NCBI GenBank assembly: GCA_964652825.1
Contig: CAZZCU010000001.1
Location: 211,574 to 275,573, forward strand
From: CAZZCU01 sp964652825
Lineage (GTDB): Bacteria > Bdellovibrionota_B > Oligoflexia > Oligoflexales > CAZZCU01
Length of the DNA: 64,000 nt
Direction: 5' to 3'
This document shows positions 36,505 to 45,906 of this stretch, in pieces. The notes under the pieces are model-generated. The model saw nothing but the letters and a program-made list of their open reading frames with translations. It was not told the origin of the DNA and searched no databases. Position 1 is the first letter of the stretch. Every line of letters begins with the position of its first letter. The position numbers and the translations under genes were made by a program.

Positions 36505-36954
36505 TCAGCTTTTGCGGATATCTTTGGCCAGGGTATCCAGTATGCCATTCACAAATGCTGGTGAGGTATCAGTGCCGTATTTTTTAGCCAATTCAATGGC
36601 TTCATCGATGACAACTTTGGTGGGAGTTTCCTGACTGATCAGTTCATACGTTGCTACGCGCAGAATCGATCGATCAATAACGCTCATGCGATGAAGTTGC
36701 CAGTTCTTTGAGGTTACGGAAATTTTCTGATCCAATTCCGGCATATGTGCAAAAACGCCTTCGACCAGACTGCGCATGCGATCAGCGGCACGCCTGGTTA
36801 CTTGAAAATGCTCGACAAAGTCAGCGCATTTATTGGCAGCGAACATAAAGATTTTCTCGGCTTCACATTGATATAGAAACTGGAGCGCAAAATCACGTGC
36901 CAAGCTGTTGGTGTGACGAGGTTCGTTATCAATGTTTAAGACGGCATCCGACAT
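36505..36954 (-). CDS. nusB: Transcription antitermination factor NusB
   Basis: All-helical RNA-binding protein (149 residues) needed for rRNA antitermination with S10/NusE. Family marks are ARDFALQFLYQCE near 20-32, DRSILRVATYEL, VVIDEAIELAKKYG and SPAFVNGILDTLAK. It follows ribH by two bases in the widespread ribH-nusB arrangement and ends the leftward unit. Confidence 0.95.
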   Translation of the reverse strand: MSDAVLNIDNEPRHTNSLARDFALQFLYQCEAEKIFMFAANKCADFVEHFQVTRRAADRMRSLVEGVFAHMPELDQKISVTSKNWQLHRMSVIDRSILRVATYELISQETPTKVVIDEAIELAKKYGTDTSPAFVNGILDTLAKDIRKS

Positions 36955-36956
36955 TT

Positions 36957-37403
36957 TTAGCGTTCCACTTGCTCAAATTGTTTACTGACTTTAGCCATCG
37001 CAATCGCGGTAGTAGTCGCATCACGGCCTTTATTGCCGCTTTTAATGCCACTGCGGTTTAAAGCTTGCTCAACCGTGTCCGTCGTTAAAATCCCAAAAAT
37101 TATCGGCACGCCGGTATCGATGCTAACTTTCATAATGCCTGCAGCTGCTTGACCGGCAACAAAATCAAAATGCGGTGTTTCGCCGCGGATGACAGCGCCA
37201 AGACAAATAATCGTATCGTATTTACCAGAGCGCGCTGCTTTGGCTGCAATGGTGGGTGCTTCAAAAGCGCCGGGTACCCAGCACACTTCGATTTTGGTCG
37301 GATTAATGTCGTGTTCTTTGAAAGTATCAAGCGCGCCTTCGAGCAAGTTTTTGGTAATCAACTCGTTAAATTTAGCGGCAATAATCAAATAGGATGCTGC
37401 CAT
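36957..37403 (-). CDS. ribH: 6,7-dimethyl-8-ribityllumazine synthase
   Basis: Penultimate enzyme of riboflavin synthesis; 148 residues. The segment VPGAFEAPTIAAKAA, the active-site CLGAVIRGETPHFDFV (catalytic His) and GVPIIFGILTTDTVEQA are diagnostic. Its 5' end overlaps the 3' end of the ribBX gene by 19 bases, showing tight coupling. Confidence 0.96.
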   Translation of the reverse strand: MAASYLIIAAKFNELITKNLLEGALDTFKEHDINPTKIEVCWVPGAFEAPTIAAKAARSGKYDTIICLGAVIRGETPHFDFVAGQAAAGIMKVSIDTGVPIIFGILTTDTVEQALNRSGIKSGNKGRDATTTAIAMAKVSKQFEQVER

Positions 37404-38578
37404 GTATCACCTTCTTTGTTGTCCATATCCAGACGATTGTTATCGACGATTTCCAGACCAAACCCAGATAATGCTGTGAGCGTGCGCGGTGCTGACATGT
37501 GTGTACGCATGCGCTGTACACCCAATGCTCGCAGAATCTGTGCTCCAATCCCGTACTGCCTGAGACCCATGACTTTGCCGGCGTCGCTCGGACTTGTCCG
37601 GGGTTGTAGTGAAGTTTTTTGGGCGAGCTCAGCTAATTCGTGCAGGAGATCATCTCTTGCCGGCTGCCGTAATAAATAGACGAAAACGCCGTTATCGCAC
37701 TCAGCCAAAAACCGCAGTGCGTAATCGATGCGAAAACGACCGCTGTGCTCCGGATCACCAAAGACATCAACCAACGGACGCTGAGCATGAACTCGAACAT
37801 CAACAATCTGATCACCGAAAGAATGGCCTTTGGTGATCGCCAGATGATGGACGCCGTCGACTTTTGATTGAAATAGAGTCGCCGTAAACATTCCATGCGG
37901 CGTGTGAATATTCTGTTTGCTGATTTCTTCCACGAGCGAATCGTGGAGCAGGCGATAGTGAATTAAATCTGCAATGCTAACGACTGGTATCGAGAATTTT
38001 TCCGCAAGTTTAAGCAGATCAGGCATGCGTGCCATCGTGCCATCTTCATTCATGATCTCGCAGATAACAGCAGCGGGTTTGATGCCGGCCAAGCGTGCGA
38101 GATCAACGGAGCCCTCGGTGTGGCCGGCACGCTCCAGCACGCCACCGATGCGCGAACGTAGCGGGAATACGTGACCAGGTACAACCAGATCATCAGGTGT
38201 CGTTGCATCATCGACCGCCACACGAATGGTTTGGCAGCGGTCAGCGGCCGAGATCCCCGTTGTTACACCGTCTCGGGCTTCGATACTGACGGTAAACGCG
38301 GTTTCGCGAAACGGTATGGCTTTGGAGTTGTCCTCCATCATCGGCAGTTTAAGTCGCTTAACCAGTGCTGGTTCCATCGCCAGACAAATCAGGCCGCGCG
38401 CCTCTTTAGCAAGAAAATTTACTTTTTCGGGGGTTACAAACTGAGCGGCAAAGACAAAGTCGCCTTCATTCTCGCGGTCTTCGTCGTCGACCATAATAAC
38501 CATGCCGCCGGTGCGCATGGCTTCGATAGCCCGGAAGACTTTAACGATTGATTTATCCTGATCGCTACTTGATAGCAT
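37385..38578 (-). CDS. DHBP synthase (RibB) fused to a degenerate GTP cyclohydrolase II domain (RibBX type)
   Basis: The N-terminal 212 residues are a complete 3,4-dihydroxy-2-butanone 4-phosphate synthase: DDEDRENEGD at 31-40, GISAADR at 108-114 and RAGHTEGSVDL at 150-160. The C-terminal part (213-397) aligns in outline with RibA, but the zinc cysteines of the SLRCDCG motif are replaced by DPEHSGRFRID and the catalytic REGRGIGL segment reads RQPARDDLL. It therefore should lack GTP cyclohydrolase II activity, as described for RibBX proteins. The frame is open to 38806, but ATG 38578 gives the RibB N-terminus and avoids overlap with ribE. Confidence 0.88.
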   Translation of the reverse strand: MLSSSDQDKSIVKVFRAIEAMRTGGMVIMVDDEDRENEGDFVFAAQFVTPEKVNFLAKEARGLICLAMEPALVKRLKLPMMEDNSKAIPFRETAFTVSIEARDGVTTGISAADRCQTIRVAVDDATTPDDLVVPGHVFPLRSRIGGVLERAGHTEGSVDLARLAGIKPAAVICEIMNEDGTMARMPDLLKLAEKFSIPVVSIADLIHYRLLHDSLVEEISKQNIHTPHGMFTATLFQSKVDGVHHLAITKGHSFGDQIVDVRVHAQRPLVDVFGDPEHSGRFRIDYALRFLAECDNGVFVYLLRQPARDDLLHELAELAQKTSLQPRTSPSDAGKVMGLRQYGIGAQILRALGVQRMRTHMSAPRTLTALSGFGLEIVDNNRLDMDNKEGDTWQHPI

Positions 38579-38661
38579 ATGATCGCGTTCCGGGCGCCAA
38601 AACAGTTTGTTGTAAAAGAGCTGACTATGTAGAAGTCGTGGCCTTAATAGCAGACAGGTAC

Positions 38662-39282
38662 CTAGCGCGTCAAAGCCATTTGGGAGAATCGCTGCAGATA
38701 TTTTCCCAGAATATCCGTTTCCAGATTCAGTAGGTCCCCGGGTCGACGATCCTGCAGATTGGTCAGCTGCAAGGTCGTCGGGATCAACATGCAGCTGACT
38801 CGACAAATAGAATTTAACTCATTGATTTCATTGATAGTTAAGCTGATGCCGTCGAGACAGATAGAGCCTTTTTTGACCACCTGAAGCACCAGATTGGCCG
38901 GTATTTCGACCTGCAGCAACCAGCCTCCGGCTTGCTCAGCTATTATAAGAACCTTGGCCAGGCCATCAATATGACCCGTAACCAGATGACCATCAAGACG
39001 TGCCGTGGCCAGCAATGCTCGCTCCAGATTGACGGTATTTCCCGGCTGTAAGCTGCCAAGATTTGTGAGATTTAGGGTTTCGCTGCTAACGTCAAAGCAC
39101 AAAGCCTCGGCATTGGTTTCAGTCAGCGTCAGGCAACAGCCGTTCACTGCGATACTGTCCCCGAGCTTCGTCTGTTCCTTGTAAATATCTGGACAAGCAA
39201 GGGTCAGCGATGTTTTGGCTGCTTCATGGGTTTTGCTAAGAGCAAGTACCGAGGTTGTTGCTTCAACGATACCGGTGAACAC
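38662..39282 (-). CDS. ribE: Riboflavin synthase alpha chain
   Basis: Dismutates two lumazine molecules to riboflavin. The 206-residue protein has two tandem lumazine-binding barrels: the first begins MFTGIVEATTSV and contains GDSIAVNGCCLTLT, the second contains HLVTGHIDG and KGSICLDGISLTI. It lies two bases after nrdR. Naming differs between species (ribE or ribC). ribD, which often sits just upstream, is absent. Confidence 0.95.
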   Translation of the reverse strand: MFTGIVEATTSVLALSKTHEAAKTSLTLACPDIYKEQTKLGDSIAVNGCCLTLTETNAEALCFDVSSETLNLTNLGSLQPGNTVNLERALLATARLDGHLVTGHIDGLAKVLIIAEQAGGWLLQVEIPANLVLQVVKKGSICLDGISLTINEINELNSICRVSCMLIPTTLQLTNLQDRRPGDLLNLETDILGKYLQRFSQMALTR

Positions 39283-39284
39283 AT

Positions 39285-39734
39285 TTAGCTCTTTAGTGCT
39301 TCGAGTTCGGTGATAAATTCGTCAGGATCTTTAAAGGATTTGTAGACGGAAGCGAAGCGCACATACGCCACCTGATCCAGATCGCGGAGTCCATGCATGA
39401 TCAGATCGCCGATTTTTTGACTGTCGACAACTCGTTCGCCCATCTCATGGAGTTGGCGGACGATACCGGCCAGTAAATTCTCGATTTCATTGATGCCGAC
39501 CGGGCGTTTTTGACATGCTGTTTGAATGGCACGTAGGGCTTTTTCGTGCAAGAACGGCTCAAAGCGTCCATCCTTCTTTTTGACTAAAAAGCTCAGCTCT
39601 TCTTCTTTTTCATAAGTGGTAAAACGATAATTGCAGCTCAGGCAACAGCGGCGGCGCCGTACACCATGGCCTTCCAAGCTGAGACGGCTTTCCAGAACTT
39701 TGGTGTCTTCAAATCCGCATTTGGCGCACTTCAA
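39285..39734 (-). CDS. nrdR: Ribonucleotide reductase transcriptional repressor NrdR
   Basis: ATP/dATP-sensing repressor of ribonucleotide reductase genes. It has 149 residues: a zinc ribbon with Cys3, Cys6, Cys31 and Cys34, then an ATP-cone domain (FLVKKKDGRFEPFLHEKALRA from about 49). It sits three bases after glyA, in the conserved glyA-nrdR-rib neighbourhood. Confidence 0.96.
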   Translation of the reverse strand: MKCAKCGFEDTKVLESRLSLEGHGVRRRRCCLSCNYRFTTYEKEEELSFLVKKKDGRFEPFLHEKALRAIQTACQKRPVGINEIENLLAGIVRQLHEMGERVVDSQKIGDLIMHGLRDLDQVAYVRFASVYKSFKDPDEFITELEALKS

Positions 39735-39737
39735 GAT

Positions 39738-40997
39738 TTAGCTCCATTCCTGGTACAGCGGGTACTTGGCGGTCATGGCCTTAACATCCCTACGTATTGC
39801 TTCTAATTGGTTTTCTTGTTGGACGCAATCAAAGGTCCGTTTAATCCATCCGGCGATCGTCAACATATCAGCTTCCTTAAGGCCGCGCGATGTGACCGCG
39901 GGTGTGCCAAGCCGAACCCCGCTGGTCACAAATGGACTGCGTTTTTCGTTGGGAACCGTATTCTTGTTGACGGTGATGGCGACTTTGCCGAGAGCTTCTT
40001 CCAAATCTTTGCCGCTGACAGGGGTGCTGGAAAGATCAACGAGGAGCAAATGATTGTCCGTGCCGCCAGAGACCAGCTTTAAGCCGTGTTCCAGCAGACC
40101 TTTGGCAAGAGCCTGGGAGTTGGCGATGACTTGTTGCTGGTATTGTTTGAATTCCGCCGTCTGGGCTTCTTTAAAGCAAACAGCTTTTGCGGCGATGATG
40201 TGCTCCAGCGGCCCACCTTGAATACCTGGAAAAACAGCTTTATTGATTTTCAGCTCAGGATCGTTCCATAAGATAAGCCCGCCGCGCGGGCCACGCAGTG
40301 TTTTGTGTGTTGTCGTTGTGACGACATGCGCATGTGGCATTGGTGATGGATGAAGATCGGCCGCTACCAAGCCGGCGATATGCGCCATATCGACAAATAA
40401 GTAGGCACCTACCGAATCGGCGATTTTGCGAAATTGCGCGAAATCAATGATCCGTGGATATGCTGATGCGCCGGCAACGATAATTTTGGGTTTTATCGCT
40501 GCTGCGGTCTTGGCGATCTCGTCATAATCGAGACGTTCGGTTTCCAGGTTGAGGCGATAAAAATGCGATTCATACAACAATCCCGAAAAATTCACTTTCG
40601 AGCCATGCGTCAAGTGACCGCCATGCGAGAGATCCATGCCGAGAACGCGATCGCCGGCCTGGGCGAGTGCCAGGAACACAGCGGCGTTTGCCTGGGCGCC
40701 AGAATGCGGTTGGACGTTGGCGAACTTAGCGCCAAATAAACGGCAAGCTCGTTGAATGCAAAGCTCTTCGAGCTCATCTACTACTTCGCAGCCACCGTAG
40801 TAGCGTTTATGAGGCAAGCCTTCCGCATATTTATTCGTCAGAATGCTACCCATCGTGGCGATAACGGCCGGCGAGGCGAAATTTTCCGAGGCGATCAGCT
40901 CCAGACCTTCTTGCTGCCGGTGCATCTCCGCTTCGATCAGGCGATAAACTTCGTTGTCATAGTCAGCAACAATTTGCCAGGGCTTCGATGCTTTCAT
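39738..40997 (-). CDS. glyA: Serine hydroxymethyltransferase
   Basis: PLP enzyme interconverting serine and glycine with tetrahydrofolate, the main one-carbon source. The 419-residue length is typical. Hallmarks: [13 protein letters not shown] near 33-45, the SHGGHLTHG segment near 124-132, and PLP lysine Lys232 in [14 protein letters not shown]. It lies 30 bases downstream of rpiB. Confidence 0.97.
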   Translation of the reverse strand: MKASKPWQIVADYDNEVYRLIEAEMHRQQEGLELIASENFASPAVIATMGSILTNKYAEGLPHKRYYGGCEVVDELEELCIQRACRLFGAKFANVQPHSGAQANAAVFLALAQAGDRVLGMDLSHGGHLTHGSKVNFSGLLYESHFYRLNLETERLDYDEIAKTAAAIKPKIIVAGASAYPRIIDFAQFRKIADSVGAYLFVDMAHIAGLVAADLHPSPMPHAHVVTTTTHKTLRGPRGGLILWNDPELKINKAVFPGIQGGPLEHIIAAKAVCFKEAQTAEFKQYQQQVIANSQALAKGLLEHGLKLVSGGTDNHLLLVDLSSTPVSGKDLEEALGKVAITVNKNTVPNEKRSPFVTSGVRLGTPAVTSRGLKEADMLTIAGWIKRTFDCVQQENQLEAIRRDVKAMTAKYPLYQEWS

Positions 40998-41027
40998 TGC
41001 CAGCTCCTTCAGAATGATCTTTATCTT

Positions 41028-41498
41028 TTACGAATCGCGCAGCCGAAAATTTTTCCGCTCAATATCGAGCATTTTTGTCAGGCGTTGCTGATGTCGTCCA
41101 CCTTCATATTCCGTGGTCAGCCAGATTTTAGTGAAATCGATCGCGCGATGATAATTAATGGTGCGTGCCCCCAGACAGAGAACGTTGGCATTATTATGTT
41201 GTCTCGAAGCGCGGGCGGTGAACTCATCCCAAACAGAGCCGGCCCGCACACCCACAAATTTATTGGCGGTGATGCACATGCCAATGCCGGTGCCACACAC
41301 CAAAATGCCACGATCAAGCTTGTTCAATGACAGATCGTGTGCAACTAAGCCGGCATAGTCCGGATAATCGACGGAGGTTGCTTCGGCGGAAACTCCGTAG
41401 TCGACAACCTCGTATTTTTCGAGGCGCAGAAAATCGATTAACATCTGTTTTAATTCTTTGCCGGCGTGATCAGCACCGATACCTATTTTTAGCGTCAT
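41028..41498 (-). CDS. rpiB: Ribose-5-phosphate isomerase B
   Basis: RpiB/LacAB-family isomerase (156 residues) interconverting ribose-5- and ribulose-5-phosphate. Family features are IGADHAGKELKQ at the N-terminus, the DYPDYA segment and GILVCGTGIGMCITANK with the catalytic Cys. It is the first gene of the rpiB-glyA-nrdR-rib-nusB unit; ribulose-5-phosphate is also the RibB substrate. Confidence 0.94.
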   Translation of the reverse strand: MTLKIGIGADHAGKELKQMLIDFLRLEKYEVVDYGVSAEATSVDYPDYAGLVAHDLSLNKLDRGILVCGTGIGMCITANKFVGVRAGSVWDEFTARASRQHNNANVLCLGARTINYHRAIDFTKIWLTTEYEGGRHQQRLTKMLDIERKNFRLRDS

Positions 41499-41537
41499 GC
41501 GGCAGTCCTGCTTTCTGATGAAGAGTGCAACATATAA

Positions 41538-41577
41538 ATAAAAGGACCTGCGGGGTTTGCCCGCAGGTCCTTTGTAT
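41538..41577 (-). terminator. Intrinsic terminator of acpP
   Basis: Perfect 14-bp stem (41542-41555 with 41561-41574) and five-base loop GTTTG. On the minus strand it is followed by TATTTATAT. It separates acpP from rpiB. Confidence 0.85.
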
Positions 41578-41595
41578 CATCAATCGATAAATCGA

Positions 41596-41841
41596 TCAGT
41601 GTTCTTCGGTCTTGCGGATATAAGAAACAGCATCATCCACGGTGCGGATGTTTTCTGCCTCTTCATCCGGAATATCGATGCCAAAAGCTTCTTCCATAGC
41701 CATCACCAATTCGACGATGTCTAACGAGTCCGCTCCTAAATCTTCGATGAATTTAGCTTTTCCCACGACCGCAGCCTCTTCAACACCAAGTTGATTGACT
41801 ACCAGCTGTTTTAGTTTGTCTTCGATTGAGCCAGCGACCAT
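41596..41841 (-). CDS. acpP: Acyl carrier protein
   Basis: Carries fatty-acyl chains on a 4'-phosphopantetheine arm. It has 81 residues, is strongly acidic, and the modified Ser39 lies in [10 protein letters not shown]. The frame is open further upstream, but ATG 41841 with GGAGG seven bases before it gives the usual length. It stands alone, without other fab genes in the window. Confidence 0.95.
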   Translation of the reverse strand: MVAGSIEDKLKQLVVNQLGVEEAAVVGKAKFIEDLGADSLDIVELVMAMEEAFGIDIPDEEAENIRTVDDAVSYIRKTEEH

Positions 41842-41976
41842 AACGCCTCCAAAAGGTATATCGAAGTAATTCAAGCCCCATAAAGAAACAAAATCCGTTT
41901 TCTTTTGCAAGCCAAATAGTTGAAACTAATAGACATAGTGCCGCGTCAGCGGCTAAAAAGCCACGGAGCAATATAA

Positions 41977-42777
41977 TTGGTTGATAATATTGATAAATAT
42001 CTCAGTTCCGAACTGATTTTAGTGTCAGATGTTCATTTGCGACAGTCGGGAGATATGCGTGGACTGTTACTGCGGCAACTGCTCAAAAGCGCTGCGCGGC
42101 ATCGGCCTGGCAATTTCGTCTTGCTAGGCGATGTGTTTGATTTTTGTCTTGGTGGCAGCCGTTTTTTTAAGAAAAAATTTTTTGACTTCGGTACCGCTCT
42201 GGAAGCTTTGGCGCAAAGCGGAACACGAGTGATATTTTTTGAGGGCAATCATGAATTCAACCTGGCTGCGATTGGGTGGCAGGGCATCGAGTTTGTTCCC
42301 GAAGGCAGCATGACGCTTCTACTGAGTGGGGGGACGCGCGTAAGGCTGTCGCATGGCGATTTGATCTACGCCCCCAAGAGTTATCTGTGGTTTCGCGGTC
42401 TGGTGAAGTCGCGTTTTGCCCGGCAAGCGGCGCGTGCGATACCGACAAGCTGGCTTGATGCATATGCGCTTGGGCATTCCAAAGTTTCGCGTGCGCAGGA
42501 TAAATATCGGGTGCTGGCGCATGATGATCTGTTGCAGGCGGCCGAGGCTTGGATTGCCGAGGATCAGGCGCAGCATGGAATTTTTGGGCATTTTCATACG
42601 CCGTATGGTGAGCGACGCCAGGATCAGAATGGCTTAATTGTCAGTGTTGATTCTTGGGATAAACCTAATGCGCTTATCTATAACCACGAGCGCGGGTTTG
42701 AGCGGATTTTTTGGGGACCGGGTGGTCTCGATGATTTTACTGTGCAGCCATTGACGAGTCTACGCCGACCGATCTGA
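41977..42777 (+). CDS. LpxH-like calcineurin-family phosphoesterase
   Basis: Metallophosphoesterase of 266 residues resembling UDP-2,3-diacylglucosamine diphosphatase (lipid A pathway). Metal-binding motifs in order are SDVHL (Asp18, His20), GDVFDF (Asp52), GNHEF (Asn91, His92), SHGD and GHFHTPYG. The GNHE form instead of GNHD is seen in LpxH-like relatives, so LpxH activity is likely but not certain. TTG at 41977 with GGAG eight bases upstream is the best start. It is divergent from acpP and ends in a terminator. Confidence 0.8.
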   Translation: MVDNIDKYLSSELILVSDVHLRQSGDMRGLLLRQLLKSAARHRPGNFVLLGDVFDFCLGGSRFFKKKFFDFGTALEALAQSGTRVIFFEGNHEFNLAAIGWQGIEFVPEGSMTLLLSGGTRVRLSHGDLIYAPKSYLWFRGLVKSRFARQAARAIPTSWLDAYALGHSKVSRAQDKYRVLAHDDLLQAAEAWIAEDQAQHGIFGHFHTPYGERRQDQNGLIVSVDSWDKPNALIYNHERGFERIFWGPGGLDDFTVQPLTSLRRPI

Positions 42778-42806
42778 GGCTTAGAGGTCGGCGTTGATAG
42801 TTTTTA
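42763..42806 (+). terminator. Terminator of the LpxH-like gene
   Basis: Perfect 8-bp stem CGCCGACC (42763-42770) and GGTCGGCG (42786-42793) with a 15-base loop that includes the stop codon; a T run follows at 42801-42806. The long loop and the seven bases before the T run weaken it somewhat. Confidence 0.5.
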
Positions 42807-42810
42807 AAAT

Positions 42811-44400
42811 TTAGAATTTATGCTTTGCGGTTGCCAGAATGCTTCGTTCTTTTTGCGTCAGCTCTTTGTTACCCGCAAGTGAGTATGTCTGTGTTCCGTA
42901 GCGCAACTCCATACCCCAATCCAGATTGTATGCTGTGAAGGGCAAAGCTGTGCCGGCGACCATTAGCCAGCCGAAAGACGATTTTATCGTTGCTTTCGTG
43001 CCGCGAACACCTGCTTGACCAAAAGTCATTGGTGTCAAATAAAAATCACCATACCAATCGAGGTCTTTTTCAAAAGCTGCATGTGTGCCACCGATACCGA
43101 CAAAGCCGCCCAGCATAATGGCATCGATACCGCCCAGGCTTTCGTTGTTAATGCCGATGCTTTTAAGTTTGGCTAGTCCACCCGCGCGCCAATGACCATT
43201 CTTGATGCCGCTGTCGATCAGAGGTGTTTCGTAATAAGCGCGACCGTGTACTTCAAATCCCAAGAAACTCCCGCTGGTGGTTGGGCCAAAATCTAGGCCC
43301 AAGCCCACGTCGCTGCGAACGTGGTTGGCTATTGTCTTATGTGTGGTCACACTTACATGATTCAACAGCCACAATGGAAACTTGGCCGCGGCATTAGCAT
43401 TACCGCTGATATCCCATAATCTTGGTCCAATTGCGAAGATCAGATGATCAGTTTTTGCTGCAAATAAAGTCGGTGTTGGTTTCGCTTCTTCTGAATTAGT
43501 TGCCGGTGACGTCGCCTGAGCGGGATTTTCCGCTGCATCAGTTGTTTGTGGTGGTATAACGATGTCATCTTTGCCGTTGTCGACGAGTTGTGGTGTTTGT
43601 GGTTCGACCTTGAATTTATTGCGTGCAGCGATTGCAGGAATGCGGGCGCCATCACCAACTTCGGCTGCGCCTTCATGAATCAGTCTGGTTAATCTTGCTA
43701 CCGAAGTATTTTGGTTCGCTTCGACGATTGTGGCTGAGCCAAGATTTTGGGTCTTGAATTCAAGCCAACTGCCATTAGCAGGGTGACGAGCTGTTACTTT
43801 TGCGCGCAGCAAAGTCACGTCATCGCCGACTTCGATACGTTGGGCTTTGCCGCCCGAAAGCGTTATGAATTTGCCTTGTACTGAAGTAATAACAACATCG
43901 ACCGGAAGTCGGTTTAGGGTGCGATAAACCAAATTGCTCAGGCGATCATCAAGCTCGGCCTGACTGGCGGCGCCTAACCAATTACGAGATACGGTTTCTG
44001 TCTCGCTAAGAAAATTTTCGAGTCCTGGACCCAGGATGCGGAACACGAATTGCACGCTATCGTCTTTGGTGGCGACGTTGAGACCAAGATAGGCATGCAG
44101 CTCAAATTGTTTGTTTAGTTCTTCCCTGCCGGCTGGCGTACTCCATTGGCTGGCAACGAGATCGCTGTCAATCAGACGAAAACGCGTTGATGATTGTACT
44201 GCTTTGACGAATGCCGAGCTGATTCGATTTTTGCTGGTACTATTCGTGTTACCTTCCCACTGCACCGGTATGACACCCGCTTGCTGTAAAATAGGCAGCT
44301 TAGCAACGCCCTTATCTTGTTGAGCAAACACGATTGCTTCGTCGGCAATTGGCCCCAAGACGGCTAAACACAGTAAGACTAAAATGACGCGCGAATTCAT
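42811..44400 (-). CDS. Secreted protein with LpoB/FlgT-like N-terminal half and predicted beta-rich C-terminal half
   Basis: Protein of 529 residues with a signal peptide (cleavage likely after VFAQ, no lipobox). Residues about 40-175 (RISSAFVKAVQSSTRFRLID) have the look of TolB-N/LpoB/CsgG-like domains. A module near 185-265 (GKFITLSGGKAQRIEVGDDVTLLRA through AAEVGDGA) resembles the FlgT C-terminal SH3-like domain. A Pro/Thr/Glu linker at 270-310 leads to a C-terminal 200 residues with alternating strands ending in Phe (ILATAKHKF), typical of an outer-membrane barrel. ATG 44400 follows AGGGGTG. It starts eight bases after spoVR ends and is in that operon. Confidence 0.65.
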   Translation of the reverse strand: MNSRVILVLLCLAVLGPIADEAIVFAQQDKGVAKLPILQQAGVIPVQWEGNTNSTSKNRISSAFVKAVQSSTRFRLIDSDLVASQWSTPAGREELNKQFELHAYLGLNVATKDDSVQFVFRILGPGLENFLSETETVSRNWLGAASQAELDDRLSNLVYRTLNRLPVDVVITSVQGKFITLSGGKAQRIEVGDDVTLLRAKVTARHPANGSWLEFKTQNLGSATIVEANQNTSVARLTRLIHEGAAEVGDGARIPAIAARNKFKVEPQTPQLVDNGKDDIVIPPQTTDAAENPAQATSPATNSEEAKPTPTLFAAKTDHLIFAIGPRLWDISGNANAAAKFPLWLLNHVSVTTHKTIANHVRSDVGLGLDFGPTTSGSFLGFEVHGRAYYETPLIDSGIKNGHWRAGGLAKLKSIGINNESLGGIDAIMLGGFVGIGGTHAAFEKDLDWYGDFYLTPMTFGQAGVRGTKATIKSSFGWLMVAGTALPFTAYNLDWGMELRYGTQTYSLAGNKELTQKERSILATAKHKF

Positions 44401-44408
44401 AGTCACCC

Positions 44409-45905
44409 CTAAATTTTTTCAACTTGATGACTTTGACCATCAAAGCTGACTCGACGTGGTACTTCCTCGACTATAGTCTGTAGATGTACCGGACGCCGCC
44501 ATATCTTGTGGATGTTCTTTAAAGTCTCTAACGTATAGTCGTGCTTTAAATCAATACCTTCGTGAGTATGTTGCAGCAGCAATTCGTTACGGTTGCGGAA
44601 ATTGCCATCGATGACCGAGATAATCGGCTGGCCGAAATTGGTTAATTGCTTGAGCAGGCGTGACTTAATTTCTTTAAAATCCCGAGTGGAGATAAAGTAA
44701 CGATTGTTGCGCTTGTCGTGGTCGACGGCGAACATCCGCGTTTCGTTACAAAAATCCTCGTCGAAGAATTCGTCCAGGAAAGTCACGTCGTTATGTATGC
44801 GTCGTACTTCAAAGATTTTCTGCTTGCCGAGACCGGCTTCCCTATTCCATTCAGCGCGTTTTTTGGGGTCGTCACAGTTAACGTATTCCAGGCCAAATTG
44901 TCCACGATCCCAGCGTTTTTCGATGTGTCTGAATAATTCGATGCCCAGTTTGTAAGGATTGAGGCGGCCACCGCCCGTTTGTACGATGCCGGCATAGTGA
45001 TCGCAGTAATCGATGATCTCCGCTTCACTAAGAGGAGCGAGTTTAGTCATCATCATGCTGTGCCAGTAAGTTGCCCAGCCTTCATTCATGATTTTGGTTT
45101 GGCCCTGTGGCGCAAAATAATACGCTTCATCGCGAACGATATTGAGGACACGTTTTTCCCAGCTATTCAGCGGTGCGTAATCGAGCAAGAACTTCAAAAC
45201 GTCGCGCTCCGGCCGTTCCGGGAAGGATTTTTCGCGTGTTGCAACTTCTTCTTGTTTCTTGCGCTGTGATTCTAGGAAATCTTTCGGATTTACATACGAG
45301 TCCATGTAGTTTTTGGAGGGCATTTTTGCTACGGGTTTGGGGCGGAAAGACTCCTCACCTTTATCGCCCGGTTTTTTCGTGGCGACATTGAATGGTGCGA
45401 AGATGTCAATCAAGTTCTCGATGGATAAGCAGCAATCAAAAAATGATTCGACCTCGTCATGCCCGACATCTTCGATCATTTCGCGAGTGACGGATGCATG
45501 GTTGGCCATTTGGTCGAGCATCTTGCGATTGGTTTTGCTGAACCAGTAGTTGTTCTTAAAAAAATCGCAATGACCATAAACATGCGCAATAACGGTTCTT
45601 TGATCCACCAGATTATTGGCGCGCAACAAATAGGCGAAACAAGGATTGTTGTTGATCACCATTTCATAAATGACGGAAAGGCCGTACGTATAACTTTTGG
45701 AAAGTTGCTCGTACTCCATGCCAAAACGCCAATGTGGATATCGTGTGGGAAAACCGCCGTAGGCCGCGATTTCGTATAGTTGCTTGTAGTCAACCAGCTC
45801 AAAAATCGTCGGGAAAAAGTCCAGACCAGCCTCGCGGGCTTTCTGGGCGAGTTGATCGGCGATATCTTGTAGTTCGGGTGTTAGGCGCGTGTCATAAGCA
45901 GCCAT
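44409..45905 (-). CDS. SpoVR family protein
   Basis: SpoVR-like protein of 498 residues, in the family's usual range. Typical segments are FPTIFELVDYKQLYEIAAYGGFPTRYPHW, AHVYGHCDFFKNNYWF with conserved His residues, and MNEGWATYWHSMMM. The histidines suggest a metal site, but no activity is established. In E. coli, ycgB (SpoVR) belongs to the same stationary-phase regulon as yeaG/yeaH; here all three are adjacent. Sporulation is not implied. The start is one base after the yeaH-like gene ends. Confidence 0.95.
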   Translation of the reverse strand: MAAYDTRLTPELQDIADQLAQKAREAGLDFFPTIFELVDYKQLYEIAAYGGFPTRYPHWRFGMEYEQLSKSYTYGLSVIYEMVINNNPCFAYLLRANNLVDQRTVIAHVYGHCDFFKNNYWFSKTNRKMLDQMANHASVTREMIEDVGHDEVESFFDCCLSIENLIDIFAPFNVATKKPGDKGEESFRPKPVAKMPSKNYMDSYVNPKDFLESQRKKQEEVATREKSFPERPERDVLKFLLDYAPLNSWEKRVLNIVRDEAYYFAPQGQTKIMNEGWATYWHSMMMTKLAPLSEAEIIDYCDHYAGIVQTGGGRLNPYKLGIELFRHIEKRWDRGQFGLEYVNCDDPKKRAEWNREAGLGKQKIFEVRRIHNDVTFLDEFFDEDFCNETRMFAVDHDKRNNRYFISTRDFKEIKSRLLKQLTNFGQPIISVIDGNFRNRNELLLQHTHEGIDLKHDYTLETLKNIHKIWRRPVHLQTIVEEVPRRVSFDGQSHQVEKI

Positions 45906-45906
45906 G

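Noticed and set aside
38579..38806. 76-residue N-terminal extension of the RibB fusion
   Set aside because: It runs antiparallel to nothing but overlaps the ribE 3' end in another frame and has no RibB similarity; ATG 38578 gives the family start.
38579..41027. FMN riboswitch for the riboflavin genes
   Set aside because: nrdR, ribE and ribBX are separated by 2 and 83 bases, too little for the aptamer, and no conserved RFN core was seen.
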